Source: Calliphora vicina (taxonomy: Eukaryota; Arthropoda; Insecta; Diptera; Calliphoridae). Taken from it: DNA of 64,000 bases. Within the stretch, counting starts at the first letter, position 1. Each line of letters starts with the position of its first letter. A model generated the notes under the pieces. It was given only the letters and a program-made list of their open reading frames with translations, was not told the origin of the DNA and made no database searches. The position numbers were made by a program, and so were the translations under genes. This document shows, piece by piece, positions 10,077-22,439 of the stretch. Location: contig NC_088783.1 of NCBI RefSeq assembly GCF_958450345.1, positions 57,140,395-57,204,394 of the forward strand, given 5' to 3'.

Positions 10077-11720
10077 CCAGCACTCAGCGGATGACCCCTA
10101 ATTATGCAATGCATTGTGTTGGAACTAGGAAAATAGGTTATTGGAAGGAGTATAGAGGGAGTAGTGTTTGTGGACATTTGATTTGAATTTTCCTGCATTG
10201 AAAGGGACAGGAAATACTTCGACAGGAAGTTTATTCCACATACGAACGGTACGGCTGAAAAACGAATTTTCTCTGTAGTGTGTTGTGCTATCCACTGACC
10301 AATCGAACACGAATGGATGAGCCCTCGCTGATGAACGCGTATTTCGTGTGAAACTACGGGTATCGGGAACAAGTTCCCTAATTTCTTCAGAACACATTCC
10401 ATTGTAGTATCGATAGAACAGTGAAACACAATCCACATTGCGACGATGCTCCAGAGAATAAATAGAGTTGGATACCCTATTGTCACCGATAAGCACCTTC
10501 GAGCTCTCCTGTAAGCGGTCGAGTAACTCCAAAATAGACTTCGAAGCACCGGCCCATACATGAGAATTGTATTCCATTTTAGGTCGGATATATGTAAGTG
10601 GTGTAAATAGTAAGGAGATCAGATGGAGTGAAGTATTTCTTACACTGTCTTACAAAACCGAGGCACTTGAATGCTTCTTTCGACACTTGAAAAATGTGCT
10701 TTGTCCAGCGAACTGAATTCTCATGCCTAGAACATCGAGAGCTTCTGATTCCTTAATATTTACTCCACCCATAGAAACAGATGAAGCAACATGATCGTCA
10801 TTCGTTTGTGTGTTAACATACAACATTGAGTCTTACGTGCATTAAAATCATCTCTGTTCGCATAACCCCATTCAGATATTGTCACAAGATCTTGGTTAAG
10901 TGTATCATTCATGTTTTGCCTCATTTTCCCCAATCTCCGAAAGGCTTGGCCTATAGCTGAATGAATATGAATGGCAAATGTTGCTGTCATCTGCAAAAGA
11001 ATGGATAGGGTTGGAAGTTCGACTTAGAAGGTCATTTAGAAAAATATGGAATAAAGTAGGAGAAAGAACGGAGCCTTGCGGTACCCCTGAATTAATCTTG
11101 AACTCATCCCATCTACAACAACTCGTATAGTGCGATCTTTGAGAAAGCTCGATATAAATCGAGAGTAGTCGTTACCGACACCAAAAGCAATAAGTTTCGA
11201 TAAGAGCGCACCATGCCAAACCCTATCGAACGGCTTAGAAATATCCAGAGCCACCACTTTACTTTCGCCATATAGGAAATTTTCCGACACGGTATAATAT
11301 GCTGAAAAGGTTTGCTAACGGACGGCCTAGCGTCGAAGAACACTGCTTCAAGACCAGTGCTGGTATACCATCCGATCCAGGAGACTTGTTTATATTGAGA
11401 TCCGCTAAAACCTTTTTAACTGCGCGAGCGTGAAAGAATATATTCGGCATATTTACTGATACTCTTTCAAGCTCGGGTAGTGGTTGATTGCTTTCCTGTA
11501 AATTCGAATTATTTGCAAATAATTCAGCCGAAAGGTTAGCTTTATCAACCGGGTCATTGAATCCATTAAAAGAGTAGGAATTGGGGAACTAGCATTGTCC
11601 TTTATTCTTTTAACGAATGACCGAAAGCTTTTGCTACCCCGAGGAGCAGCAAGAGCTCGGAGGCGTTGCTCGTGCAGAGATTTTTCAGGCCTCAGCACTT
11701 TGTCACACGAAGTCTCGCCC
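10077..11720 (-). pseudogene. LINE ORF2 (RT and C-terminal), CR1/Jockey-group, broken
   Basis: Reading from 11720 leftwards, the pieces follow ORF2 order. They are the pre-RT segment (11698-11453); RT start with 'NKSPGSDGIPALVLK' (about 11395-11355); RT motif A 'ALDISKPFDRVWHGALLS' (about 11265-11212); an exchange around 'ISSFLKDRTIRVVVDG'; the catalytic FADD in 'HSFADDSNI' (10986-10997); the palm/thumb segment with 'ISEWGYANRDDFNARKTQ'; and an intact 150-codon tail (10577-10125) with 'MEYNSHVWAGAS' and 'RTVRMWNKLPVEVFP'. The endonuclease domain is missing (5' truncation) and several frameshifts separate the pieces. The tail resembles CR1-like elements of insects. No activity is expected. Confidence 0.88.
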
Positions 11721-12050
11721 TTTTGCGCAGCTATTCAGTTTCGAAAAAATGTAGAAATTACAAACGGAATACCAACCTATACCCTTGCCACTCATGGTAT
11801 AATTACATTGTTGAGTAGAAAAGGATTTGTAACAAATACTCCTTAAGCGATGTATATTTTAAGGACATTAATAAGTTCCTCTATTTTGATGGAATAATGA
11901 ATATATGTAGCTAGATTATTTTAAAATAAATGTGAACAATTTTTCTAAAAAATATTCAAAAATTGATTTCTCTGGTACCAAGGTTGAACTTTTTCTATTG
12001 TGATCTACCCTGTGATATCAGCTTCACAAGACTTTCCAGTTGAGTTTGAG
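11721..12050. other. no feature recognised
   Basis: AT-rich spacer between two minus-strand LINE fragments. I see no coding domain, terminal repeat or tandem structure. Confidence 0.5.
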
Positions 12051-12053
12051 CTC

Positions 12054-13700
12054 CTAACACCTCCAGGTGTTAGCAGGTCTATCTCTTCTTCTACTACCTT
12101 GGGGATTCCATTCAATTGCCATCTTGGCTACGTTGTCGATGGTGCATCTGAAACCATGGCCAATCCAACTCCATTTACGATTGATCATATGCAAACGTAT
12201 TGGTGTTTCACCTGCTCTTTCCCCACAGGTCTCTCCGCAGTTTTCGTAACGAGCGAATAATGAATACCTGCAAGGATTGCAAGTCGCTAGCTGTGGTGTT
12301 CCAGGATTCACAGCCACAAAACAACACGGAACGCACGTTCGATGAAAAGAGGGTGAGCTTGGTCCTCAGCTGAATTTGGGTTAATTTCCCTACTTTTAGC
12401 AGTGCCTCAAATGCTTGGTTTGACTTTTTGATGCGTATCATATCATGTGCTGATATGACTCTACCCAGGTATATAAACGATGGGACATCTTTAATATCTT
12501 TGTTGTCTATTTGGTTATTTTAAGAATTGATGGAATTTAAACGCAACACCTTGGTCTTTGCTATGTTAACATGTTAACCAGCATCACTTGCCGTGGTCTG
12601 TATAGCCCCGAGTTTGGCTGCCATATCGTTGATGGTTGGGCTAGCAGGCATATGTCGTCGGCATAATGGAAATCTTCGGGCGTTTACTTAGGCCCCAAGT
12701 GCTATATTTAATTGCAATGGAGATAAAACCCTGCTTTGTCGTAGACCAGATTGTGTTCATGTAGCACAGGCACGAATCCTGGCCAACCGTTTGGAGGGGG
12801 AAAATAAAGTAAAATTTATTTTACAGTTTTATTTTTTTCCTTTTTTATATTAAAACACTTCGGGTTTGGGAGGAAATTTCCAGCTTCCCCCATCTGGATC
12901 CGAGCCTGATGTAGCACCATACATGGTGAATACCGGCATAATACATGGATTAGATCTAGCAATTCATGTGGGACACCTTTGCACTGTAGCGCTTGCCAAA
13001 TAGCCTGCTGGTGAAGGGTATCAAAGGCTTTAGCAACGTCTATAAATATGCAATATAGAGGGTATCGCCATTCCATCGATTGTTCGACAATAATACGAAG
13101 GCTATTCACATGATCCGTGCATGAGTAGTGTGTCCTAAAACCAGCCTGCTCAAATCGAAGTTGGAAAGACAGTAAGGATAATCTGTCATGAAGGATATGG
13201 GCTAGTAATTTGTTAATCATTAGCAAGAAGGTTATTCCCCTCAAATTTCGACATTCTGTAAGGTCAACCTGCTTTGTTAACTAAAGTTATTACCCCAATA
13301 TTGAACTCTGGGGAAAGTAAAGTCCAGAAGTCTAGCCTTATAATTCTAGCTCCAAGATGGGGCTCAGCTTTAAGCAATTATGGGTTAATGTTGTCTATGC
13401 ATGATGCTTTAACATTCTTGACTGCTTTTATAGTATTAACTATTTCCGCCTCTTCTGGGCGGGCCGTATTTACGTTATCGACAATATGATGACGAAGTAG
13501 TCGGACCATATTCCCAATTGCCGGTTCACACATGAAGTAATAACATACATCGGGTCCTTCAGGGGATAAGCTGTGGATCGGTGTTACCAAATATCTCCTT
13601 TGCCAATCTATATAGATCACCAGTTCAATGAGTATTCGCTGCAGCTTCTGCGTCTGAAGTAAAATTATCAGTCGCAGCTCCCATGGATTCACTATCTGGT
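12054..13700 (-). pseudogene. LINE ORF2 (RT to C-terminus), second family
   Basis: From right to left: a pre-RT segment (13692-13378); RT with 'FEQAGFRTHYSCTDHVNSL' (around 13165-13110), where EQAGFR and C-D-H-N-LRI are diagnostic; motif A 'CIFIDVAKAFDTLHQQ' (about 13055-13008); the catalytic YADD in 'DFHYADDICL' (codons at 12654-12665); then a segment with 'RTKLTLFSSNVRSVLFCGCE' (about 12380-12320); and the C-terminal 'KWSWIGHGF' plus 'MAIEWNPQGSRRRDRP' (12180-12080). These tail motifs are typical of one large group of insect LINEs with an apurinic-type endonuclease; the endonuclease itself is missing here. Frameshifts separate the parts. The family is related to the fragment at 19848-20920. 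Confidence 0.87.
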
Positions 13701-14399
13701 TCCTTTTAACCTCAAATTATTTACCAACACAATGTTTTATTAGCTCTTCTTTCGATATAGTTATCCCTTCTGAATAATAAGATTTACCAAATTCATTCAG
13801 CAATGATCTCCTTATTGAGCAATATCCTTTTTAACAAAGCATTTCTTCAGATGTAGAAACTGTAGTAGAGAACTAACTATGAATGAGAAGATAGTTGGAG
13901 CAATAGTCATTAATTAACGTCATTACTACTACTCAGATGTATTATTTTGATGGATTAGCAAGTTTTTTTTATTGTTTTTTTCCTTTACAACTTAATAATC
14001 TTGAATTATGTCGTATATATCCTAAAGAAACAGAAGAGATACCTTCTTTGTTCGATATATTGAAATTTTTTCGTCACCGATCTTATCGAGCAATCCAACT
14101 GATCAGACAAAGGTTTTTGTATTATTAAGTATTGTGATAAATATACATTCGTTTCGTTCCCTTTACAGTAGCTGGGTTCTCATCTGAGTTAAGTCTTGTT
14201 CGGACATCAGTATATTCAAAGAAAGCTTGTCAGATAAAGAGTCCATTCGAATCTGATTTTAAGTCGCCTTTTAAAGATTCAACTCGGATGATAACGCAAA
14301 AAGTGTAGAGGCAGCTTATTAATAATAATCACCTTAATTGAAGATCCAGATCAATCTTAAAAGTATTAAAGATCAATTACTGATGTCAATTTCAAATGA
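13701..14399. other. no feature recognised
   Basis: No gene or element is recognised. A short open frame at 13937-14128 reads as a mixed hydrophobic/basic peptide without a known motif, and a poly-T run precedes it. Confidence 0.45.
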
Positions 14400-15051
14400 A
14401 ACAAGTAAGAGAGCTATATTCGGCTGTGCCGAATTTTATATACTCTTCACCAAATTATACTTAAAAATATTTTTTTTTAAATATTTTTATTTAAACAAAA
14501 TCAAAATTTTTTTTTTAATGTTTTAAAATTTTTTTAAAAAAAATTTTTTTTTTCCAAATTGTTTTTTAATTTTTTTTAAAAAAAGTTTTTTTAAATTTCT
14601 TTAATTAATTTTTTTGGAAAAAGAATTTATGATAAAAAAATTTTTTGATGAAAAAAAAAATCGGGTTAAAAAATATTTTTTTCCGATTTTGACCCATTGT
14701 ATGCCCGACTTACTATGGTCTTATATACGTCGTTGCAAAGGTCTTTGAAATATCTATCATTAGATATCCATATTGTCTATATAGTATAGTTTTTTCCTTA
14801 TATCTCAGCCATTTGTGGACCGATTTTCTTGATTTTAAATAGCGACCGAGCCGGAAGAATTTCGGAGATATTGATGTATGAATCGTGTATGTAAGTTATT
14901 TTCGGGGCTTCGGAAAGTTGATTTCAACACACAGACGGACAGACGGACATGGCTATATCGATTCCGCTATCTATAACGATCCAGAATATATATACTTTAT
15001 GGGGTCGCAAATGAAAAATGTGGAAATTACAAACTCATGGTGAAGGGTATA
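14400..15051. mobile_element. INE-1-like dispersed repeat, copy 2 (most complete)
   Basis: Starts 'ACAAGTAAGAGAGCTATATT' and 'CGGCTGTGCCGAA', followed by 'ACTCTTCACCAAATTATAC', then long A/T runs, 'TATCTATCATTAGATATCCA', 'TATCTCAGCCATTTGTGG', 'GACGGACAGACGGACATGGC' and 'AATATATATACTTTATGGGG'. It ends 'ATGGTGAAGGGTATA', the inverse of the start-side 'TATACCCTTCACCA' seen in copy 1. The GACGGACAGACGGACATGGC / ATATATACTTTA block is strongly reminiscent of Drosophila INE-1. No coding capacity. Confidence 0.7.
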
Positions 15052-15421
15052 CAAAGTAGAAGTAACCAAAGCTTCATGGTTGTGGTGGTAGAGATCTTTT
15101 CCAAATATGAAATATGTGTAAGATGCAATCAGGATTCTGGAAGGACTTTTAACTTTTGGACCTATTGAATCACTTAACACTGGAAGTTCGACAAGATCTC
15201 TAGTAACCGTCAATATGATAGGCACTGATTATGATATCGGACGGATAGAATGAGGTTGGAGATAAAATTCTGAGATGCGCTATCGATGTCATCTTGGATG
15301 ACGAAAGAGGTAATGTTTCTTCCAGCTGTTCTTAACATAGTGGACATTTGCTGTTAGTTCGCATCCTTGTGTCAGACAAATCAATGCTTCAAATGGCCAA
15401 CAAATATTTAGAAGATGTTGT

Positions 15422-15541
15422 AAAGCCCTACGATTGAAGCTAAATTCTGACTATATGAAGACCTACGATTGAATCTAATAATGAGATATATAAAGACCTA
15501 CGATTGAAGCTAAATTCTGACTATGTAAAGACCTACGATTT
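15422..15541 (+). repeat. 35-bp tandem repeat, about 3.4 copies
   Basis: 'CCTACGATTGAAGCTAAATT' begins at 15427 and the start word CCTACGATT recurs at 15462, 15497 and 15532, exactly 35 bp apart each time. Units 1 and 3 are most alike and unit 2 differs at several bases, which hints at a two-step duplication. The array ends where the mariner fragment begins. Confidence 0.8.
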
Positions 15542-15544
15542 TCC

Positions 15545-15800
15545 TTCAAAAAAAAGTATAAATCACACGATCTCGGTGGCCAGTCCACATCACCTCCAAG
15601 TGAGATGACCATGCCCACAAATCGATGACACCGCCAGTCCAAACTCCACACCAAACAGTAAATTTTTAGGGATGCATTCGACGGTATTGGACCTCATGTG
15701 GCTTGGTATCGTCATAAATTCGACAAATTTGTTTGTTAACGCTCGCATTCATTCAGAAATGGACCTCACCGGAAAATGGGCGGAACGTTAACCGAACAGG
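15545..15800 (-). pseudogene. mariner transposase fragment, third copy
   Basis: Minus-strand reading gives 'GEVHF' stop 'MNASVNKQICRI' followed by 'MHP' stop 'KFTVWCGVWTGGVID' and then directly a block equivalent to 'WPPRSCDL'. In related transposases the first and last blocks are separated by the second catalytic Asp region, which is absent here, so the copy has an internal deletion. The first catalytic Asp position reads Gly. The family is different from both other mariners in the window. Confidence 0.7.
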
Positions 15801-18789
15801 TTATCATTTGCATGTGTTGTTTAACGCTATATCGGTGAATAAATGACAGCTAATTTGACAGATGTAGCTTCAATAATAAGGCCGTTATCAACTGTCAAAG
15901 TTCGGAAGTCCCTTTATTACAAATCAAGTGGGAATAATACAAGGGAACTTCTAAATAGGACCTATTACCTTTATATATCAGCTTCATATCACTATTATTT
16001 AAGGGGCGAGGCTTTAAAATACCTAAACAATTATTTCGTTTATCAGTAACATTTAAAAAAAACAAGAAAACTCATTAAACCCCCAAGAAAAAGTTCAGCA
16101 GTTAAGGGTGTGTAGGTGTTTAAAAACGAAGAACAAGAACAACAAGAAGTAGAGCCAAACTAGTAGAATATTAAATTACCATTTAGCCACAAAACAAACA
16201 ACACAAAAATCCAACACTATACCTACAAAATTATTATCTTTTTATCTCCCTAATAATCGCACTGAACTAAAAGTATTTATAGACAAATTTTAGCTGAACA
16301 GTGAACAGGAATAAAGTGGGAATGCAACTTGTTTTTGGCTTTAAAAACAAATGTATAGATATAAAATGTTTAGTTATTTTACTGGTGGGTCCCTGATGTT
16401 TGAAAAAAAACAACAACAATAAACAAGTTTTAGAAAAAAAAAAACAAAAACAAAATGTTGTTTTGGCCCACCATAACCATAACACAGCAGCTTTTTTTAA
16501 CCATTTTGCGAATATTTGTGATAAAAAGGATCAAAATATTAAAACACAGGCACAGTAATAAGAAAAAACAATAACAACAAATATTTTTTTACCCACACAA
16601 ATGTAATTGTAAAGAAAACTGTTTAAATGAGAAGCAAAATTTACAAATAACAACAAAAAAAAAAACAAAATCCGCAATTATTTGTAGGTTGTTGTCGTCT
16701 GTCGTCCACGTTGTGATAATGAAACGCATGACATTAATACAACGAACCCCAAAGTAAAACAACAAGAACGACAACCAAGATAAAAGAAAATCACGAAGAA
16801 AAAAAGGAAATAAATGTAAACAACACTGATGGATATTTATAGAGAAAAAGTATGCAGAAAATTGAAAACAACATGAGCACAAACAAGTACAATTACATAC
16901 TGAGAGATAAGAGAGTTAGTTTAGTTTGTCTTGTAAAATGCAAGCAGATATAGAGAGAGATAGAGAACGCGAATATAATAAACACATGTTGTAATCAAAA
17001 TGTCAATGGCTGATTGTAAAATGCTGCATGCAAAACAGAAATGAAAATAAAATGAGAAAAAAACAGAAACCTCCAACACTCAAACATACCCACATTATGG
17101 GGTGTAGGAAGTAAATGTTTGGAGAAGAAAAATATAGAATGAATAGAGCAGAGAATGAATGAACAGAGAGAGTAGGATAATAATAATAATAACGAAACAA
17201 ACAAAACAACATACTGATGTGGAAGAAATGAGGGTTTTATTTTAAAAATAATCCATCCATCCATCGTATGAGTTGGAACAAAAGTACCACGTATTTTATT
17301 TAACATGAATCATGTATGCATTTCATCGTATCGTACGACAAAGTAAAAATGTTGATATATTTTGATACTATTGGGAAAGAAACAACAATGTGAACATTAT
17401 TTTCATACCTGTTAAGAAAACATCCAGGAAAAGCCAAAGAAATACAGGAAATCTAATGTAGTACATACAATATAATGAAAAGTTTGAAAGGTTTTAATAG
17501 AGTTTCAAACTAGTTTGTGATAAGAGTTGTTAGATAATTGTAATTACCCAGAAGAGGAGGTGATTTCATATGGAAATTTTATGATGTAGTTTCAGAATAC
17601 AGAATGTTATGGTTTCAATACGATCCAATCGAAACTCGAGATAAATAACAAACATTTTTATGAATGGAAAGTTTTGCAACTTGCTTTACTTTATATAGCG
17701 TTTAGTGTCCAGTGAATAATTCAGTAAGTATTCTCAAGTCACCCTTTCTGAGCTATAGCAACAGTTGAGACCAATGTTTAGACATAGAGATAAACCATTT
17801 AGCCTGTCAAAGTCCTGGTAAATTTCGTTTTCGTTTTTTTAACATAGAATTTGAATAGGAAAAATGAGAAAAGTCAAAAAACTCCCAGGGAGTTTTAAAT
17901 AAAACCATTATTTATCAACAAAACTAAGTGAAATTTTCAACGTTTTTTAAATTTGTCATTCTAAATAACAAAATGTAAAAAAAACAGGTCAAAAGGTCAA
18001 AGGGAAAAAAATCCCAAAAATTGTATTTTTTACAATTTTGCCCATAGGGTCCACATTTCCTTCGGGGCTGGGAAAATACTTTGGGTATAAATGGGAACAT
18101 ACCATGTTTTCTTAAACTGCTTCGCGTTTTTTGATCCCAGCTTTGGGATTTTAGAACATGTGGCCTAAAGGTGAAATTTTGATAAAAAAAATGGGTTACA
18201 TTCCGAAGGACGTAGGGGGGACATACTAGAAAAGTAGGACGTATTTTATATACCGAAATGTTCTTCGTAAAGATATCTTACAGAAAAATATAAAATTGTT
18301 ATATGTTCTTAAAGAAAGTTTATTTTTAATAAAAAAAAGATTAAGTCACCTTTTCGACCAAAAAACAGCAAAAATCAACTATTTTTTGAATACTTAAATC
18401 GTTTATTTTTGGATCCATAATTGATATTGCTCTGAAATCTTTTGTATGTTATTAACAATTTAGTTGTCTAACCAACAATCCTATATTTTTAAAAAAGCGG
18501 AACAAGGTATGGCAAAATTTTAAAATTTAAATTTTGAAATGTCTATAACTCGGAAATTATAAGAGATAAATAGCACACGCAAGCATGTCTTTTCAAGACC
18601 TAGAGGAGCGCTTTCCGAAATATAAAAATCTTTGAAATCGAATAGAAAAAAAAGAAAAAAAATTGCACGTGTTTAAAAATTTTACATACCGCTGGTACCC
18701 TACTTTGAGCCCCCATAGCGCCGCCCCTGGATCATTTGTAGGACTCATTACAATAAGTTAAAATCGAATACTCCTTGGCTACTCCCATG
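15801..18789. other. gene-free stretch, A-rich with unrecognised repeats
   Basis: No gene is recognised in about 3 kb. 16040-17300 is A-rich (CAA, AAAC and GAGA-like runs); minus-strand open frames there are hydrophobic translations of poly-A DNA. 17820-18720 has a different texture, with phrases such as 'GTCTATAACTCGG' and 'CCCAAAAATTG', and may be an old non-coding transposon, but I found no terminal repeat. Confidence 0.5.
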
Positions 18790-19700
18790 TCAAATGAAAA
18801 GATTTATTTCCAAAAAAATTTGATTCTGCCCCACTGTGCAGCAGTCCATAACAACACCAGACCTCACTTCATATGACAATAAGACTCTAAGAGCAGCCTG
18901 GCTATACGACATAACAAATATCCTAATACTCCCTAATCTCCTTCTTAAGCATTCATTAGAGCATATAAGAACGGCGTAAATCTCCGCATGAAATATTTGT
19001 GGGAATTGGAATACCCCATAGAAAATTGGGCCCATAAATACCAACCCCAGTGTCACCGTTAGCCTCATTGGAAGCATCGGTAAACCACACTTAATCGGCA
19101 TTATCCTACACCATATCTGATTTATTCACTCATCTCTTTCAGGTATAAGAAACCTAAACTTCCTATGCAACACCAAAGTTAATGACATATAGTCTGATAC
19201 TGCCATACTAGGATCATTCCCAAAGATGCCTAGAGTACGCATGTGCCCGTCCAAATAACCCGGCATTACACGGTATATCGCCGGTAATCTGAATGCACTC
19301 ATATAGTCTTCCTGCATTATCAATATTTGTAAGGGTGGGATGTGTAGTATTGCACCCAGAGCATGAGTGAGAAGGTCCTCATGTACCTAGTAATATAAAT
19401 AAGGATGAGGCTATAGACCTTTTCAAGTAATGATCTCGCAGTATCTCTTCCACATTATTCCACCTTACCAAGACGGCATATGTAATTATTGGCCTTATCA
19501 CTGTAATAAATCTTCGGTTTTAAGCCCCATATATTGCCTTAGTAGCTTTTTTCATAGTGTTGGATAAGTGACAATTCCCGTTAACCCCAAAAACTTTTTT
19601 CTGAGCGACTTTATCAAATTCCAATAGATCCGAAACGATACCATTTCCGACCATCTTATGTGAGTTGGATGTCGTTGTCATAGTCTTGACTAATTGATAT
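18790..19700 (-). pseudogene. LINE fragment with RNase H domain
   Basis: On the minus strand, right to left: the end of the RT region ('NTMKKATKAIYG', 'RRFITVIRPIITYAVLV', about 19565-19465), a spacer (19323-19126), then RNase H (about 19100-18830). The RNase H core 'IFHAEIYAVLICSNECLRR' and 'SQAALRVLLSYEVRSGVVMD' is clear, with the first catalytic region just upstream. The catalytic Asp normally found before 'SQAAL' reads as 'SYSQAAL', so it is lost. An RNase H after RT points to the I/R1-like or LOA-like side of the LINE tree. Stops and frameshifts make it inactive. Confidence 0.82.
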
Positions 19701-19847
19701 ATTTTACACTCTATTGTCGCTGTTTATACTAAAAATATTGTTCTTTTCTTTCATAGTATGCTATTTTCCAGAATACAAAACTTGTTTTAATATAGCACCA
19801 GTCGCATGTGAAACAGTTTTTATCTGATTCTCTTATTTTTTTCTCCA

Positions 19848-20920
19848 TTACTCCCCTCGGGAGCATATGGGTTCCACAAAGCAACTCCATCTTACACGAT
19901 TTGTTGCAGTTGTTTTCGCTTCTTCCCATGTAATATTGCACTGTCCTAGTTCTTGGAGCATCCTACTTGAGCCTTCAGCGTTCCACTCTAGCGCCATCCT
20001 TGTTATACTCGGGGTTGTCATATGATCCAATTATTGTCGGAATCGGTTTTGAAAACAACAAAAAAGGTACATCTGACTTATGAAATCTAATTTAATTTTT
20101 TGTTTAATTTATAAAGAATTTAATTCTAGATCTAATATAAAACCGATAACTTTCGATTTCACGAGACCAAAGTACTTTTACTGTCCTTTTCAAAACCGTT
20201 TCCGACAATGATTGGATTCCATGACAACCCCGACTGTAAGGATTCTTTCTGATGGATATCCATCTCCATTTAATACATTTTATTTTTGTCAGTATGGGTT
20301 GCTCGTTGGTAAGGTTCCAGAGATACGTGTTGCTGATGTTGTTAGGTCAAAATATTCTGCATATGATTTTGAGGCACTTGTTGACGAATACATATAGCTG
20401 TTGTCTGATGGTGTTCGATACTAATCATGTTTCACTTTGGTACAACAAAGCAGACTTTACACATGCTTTGAATATTCTAAGCTTTGTTCGTCTGGATATT
20501 TTGTGAGTTTCTCCATACTGAATGTAGTCTTCCTAATACCGTTCTCTCTTTATTGAGCCTGTTATTTACGTCTGTTTCAGCGCCTGCATTCGTTGATACT
20601 GTACTGCCTAGATAGCAGAAGCTTTTTACGTATTCAACTGGTTGGCCTTGTAGCAGGATGTTATCGGTGCTAACGTTGTTGATTCTCATAGCTTTGGATT
20701 TCTTGATATTTATCTCAAGCCAAATCTACTACTTTAGCTTGAATGTTGGAGATCTTGTGCGAGAGTAGACATAATCAAAATCATCGAATTGGAGTGACAG
20801 GCTACATGTGATTCTTCTTCTCTGAAAACAGACTTCGCTCATGATGTCATCCAACACTATAGTGAATAGCAGGGGTGATAGGAGGCATCCTTGTTTTACT
20901 CCAGCGTTTGTGTGAAATGG
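19848..20920 (-). pseudogene. LINE ORF2 RT and C-terminal fragments
   Basis: From right to left: RT block 'GVKQGCLLSPLLFTIVLDD' (about 20905-20850), then a degraded catalytic region; a 70-codon open piece (20689-20477) with 'LQGQPVEYVKSFCYLGSTVS' and 'RTVLGRLHSVWRN'; and the C-terminus (20030-19848) with 'ITRMALEWNAEGSSR' and 'TWEEAKTTATNRVRW' ending in CSRGE. The order fits one element related to that at 12054-13700. The YLGS and LEWN blocks are diagnostic of that LINE group. An inverted duplication at 20009-20235 interrupts it. Inactive. Confidence 0.82.
20009..20235. repeat. imperfect inverted duplication inside LINE
   Basis: The arm at 20009-20085 (tcggggttgtcat ... atccaat ... cggttttgaaaa) is matched in reverse complement at about 20155-20235, with scattered mismatches and a roughly 70-bp spacer. 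The left arm is LINE coding DNA, so the right arm is an inverted extra copy of the same coding segment. Confidence 0.65.
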
Positions 20921-21717
20921 TTAACTTTGTGTGAACCTCGTACATAACTCTGATGATTCGAGTTATTTTCTGGGGTACTCCTTTTCTTTCTTGAAATCAA
21001 CGAAATCTAAAAGGTCTTATGGTCCTATTATTATTGTTCTGGAACTAGCTCAGCATTTTCATGAAACTCTCCTTCTTGTGTCGTACTATTCTCACTCCGA
21101 AAGTGTAAATATTTCCTACATAATGATACATTTGAATTTATTTTGGTATCTGTTCAGCACCATTGGGCTATACTCCTACTTCTACATTTGCATTTAGATT
21201 AAACTATCTCATGTGTTGCTACTTCTGCGAGCATTACCGGAGTTTTCTCCTTTCTAAAAATAGTTGTGTTTGCATATTAGGGGACCAATTGATATATTTT
21301 TGACTAGAAGTTCCACAAAAAACTTCTTCTTATTATTAGTTTGTAAAAAAGAGATTCAAACTAAAGGGCTATACAAAAGATCAATGCATTTACATTGTGG
21401 ATCAATATCCTAAAAATAACAAAAGGTTCGGCTGGGAATATTGATTCATTAAGGTGAGTTTTAAAGAGTTTTAATGCAAAATTCATGGAGAAGGAACTTC
21501 TTGAGGCTTGATTTCATTATTAGCTGCCCACTACATAGCTAAATTTGTTGGCTACTGGCAGTTTGGAATTGTTGCTCAAAAGAGTGTGGAAATAATGAGT
21601 CATCAAGGTGAACTGTATGGGAGAAATTTCAAAATTCTGGGAGGAGCAAATCGTGAGAATGTTTCTAAGGTTAAAAATAACAGTTAGCTTAGGATAGATT
21701 TCTTGGCAACCATAATT
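20921..21717. other. no feature recognised
   Basis: Mixed-composition DNA without a recognised domain. It may be further decayed LINE DNA, since it lies upstream of the RT fragment on the minus strand, but no RT or endonuclease block can be read with confidence. Confidence 0.4.
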
Positions 21718-22031
21718 TCCTAGCCATATTGTTGTTCTACTGAAGGTGTCGAGTCGATTCTGCCCAAATCTCCTTCAGAGAAGACACTCAGTTGTCTCAT
21801 TCTTCTAGCGTCTGACTTACCGGACCGTTTGTTTAGAGCCTTGTAATTAACCTTCTATGGTTCTTGGTCACCTTCGTTCCCCAGCCATCTTCTTGTTCTA
21901 CTGAAGGTCTCGATTCTGCCCAAATCTCCTTCCGAGAAACAAGTGCCCAAATGCCCGACAATAACAGAGAAGACACTCAGTTGTCTTCTTCTCATATATT
22001 ACTAGAGTCTTACTTATCGCACCGTTTGTTT
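21718..22031 (+). repeat. direct duplication, offset about 166 bp
   Basis: The phrases 'ttgttctactgaaggt', 'gattctgcccaaatctcctt', 'agaagacactcagttgtct' and 'accgtttgttt' occur first in 21730-21836 and again in 21893-22031 in the same order. Copy 2 has an extra block of about 35 bp. The MITE at 22035 sits directly at the end of copy 2. Confidence 0.75.
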
Positions 22032-22034
22032 TAA

Positions 22035-22185
22035 ACCCCTTTCACACTAGGCAATTTAGTTGCGCAAGTCTCTTGCCCAACAACAAAACAGCATGTAAAT
22101 TTTTCTTCTCCTTAACCCGACATTACCTCTGGCATCTACAAACACAACAGACTTGCGCAACTAAATTGCCTAGTGTGAAAGGGGT
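22035..22185. mobile_element. short MITE with 37-bp terminal inverted repeats
   Basis: ACCCCTTTCACACTAGGCAA plus the next 17 bases (22035-22071) is matched perfectly in reverse complement at 22149-22185, leaving a 77-bp unrelated centre. No coding capacity. Flanks do not show an unambiguous target duplication (TTAA left, CTTA right), so the superfamily is not assigned. The perfect arms suggest a young insertion compared with the surrounding LINE debris. Confidence 0.85.
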
Positions 22186-22439
22186 CTTAGGTAAATTAAA
22201 AGAGACTATGAATATTGGTGATCTACATGGACCAACGCTTAACTTGATATAGACTCTGATTTACCAATGAGTGATGGTTTAACCAATTCTCCAATTCCAG
22301 ATCTTAGTGCCATTTTGAGTTCAAGCGTGACAGCTTAGAATTAGATATCTATCTAAGACGTAATTGTATAACAGGTGAATACGAGTAAACGAACTCAACA
22401 GTTAATACGCTACCTTAGCTCTCAGACAATGGTACTGTC

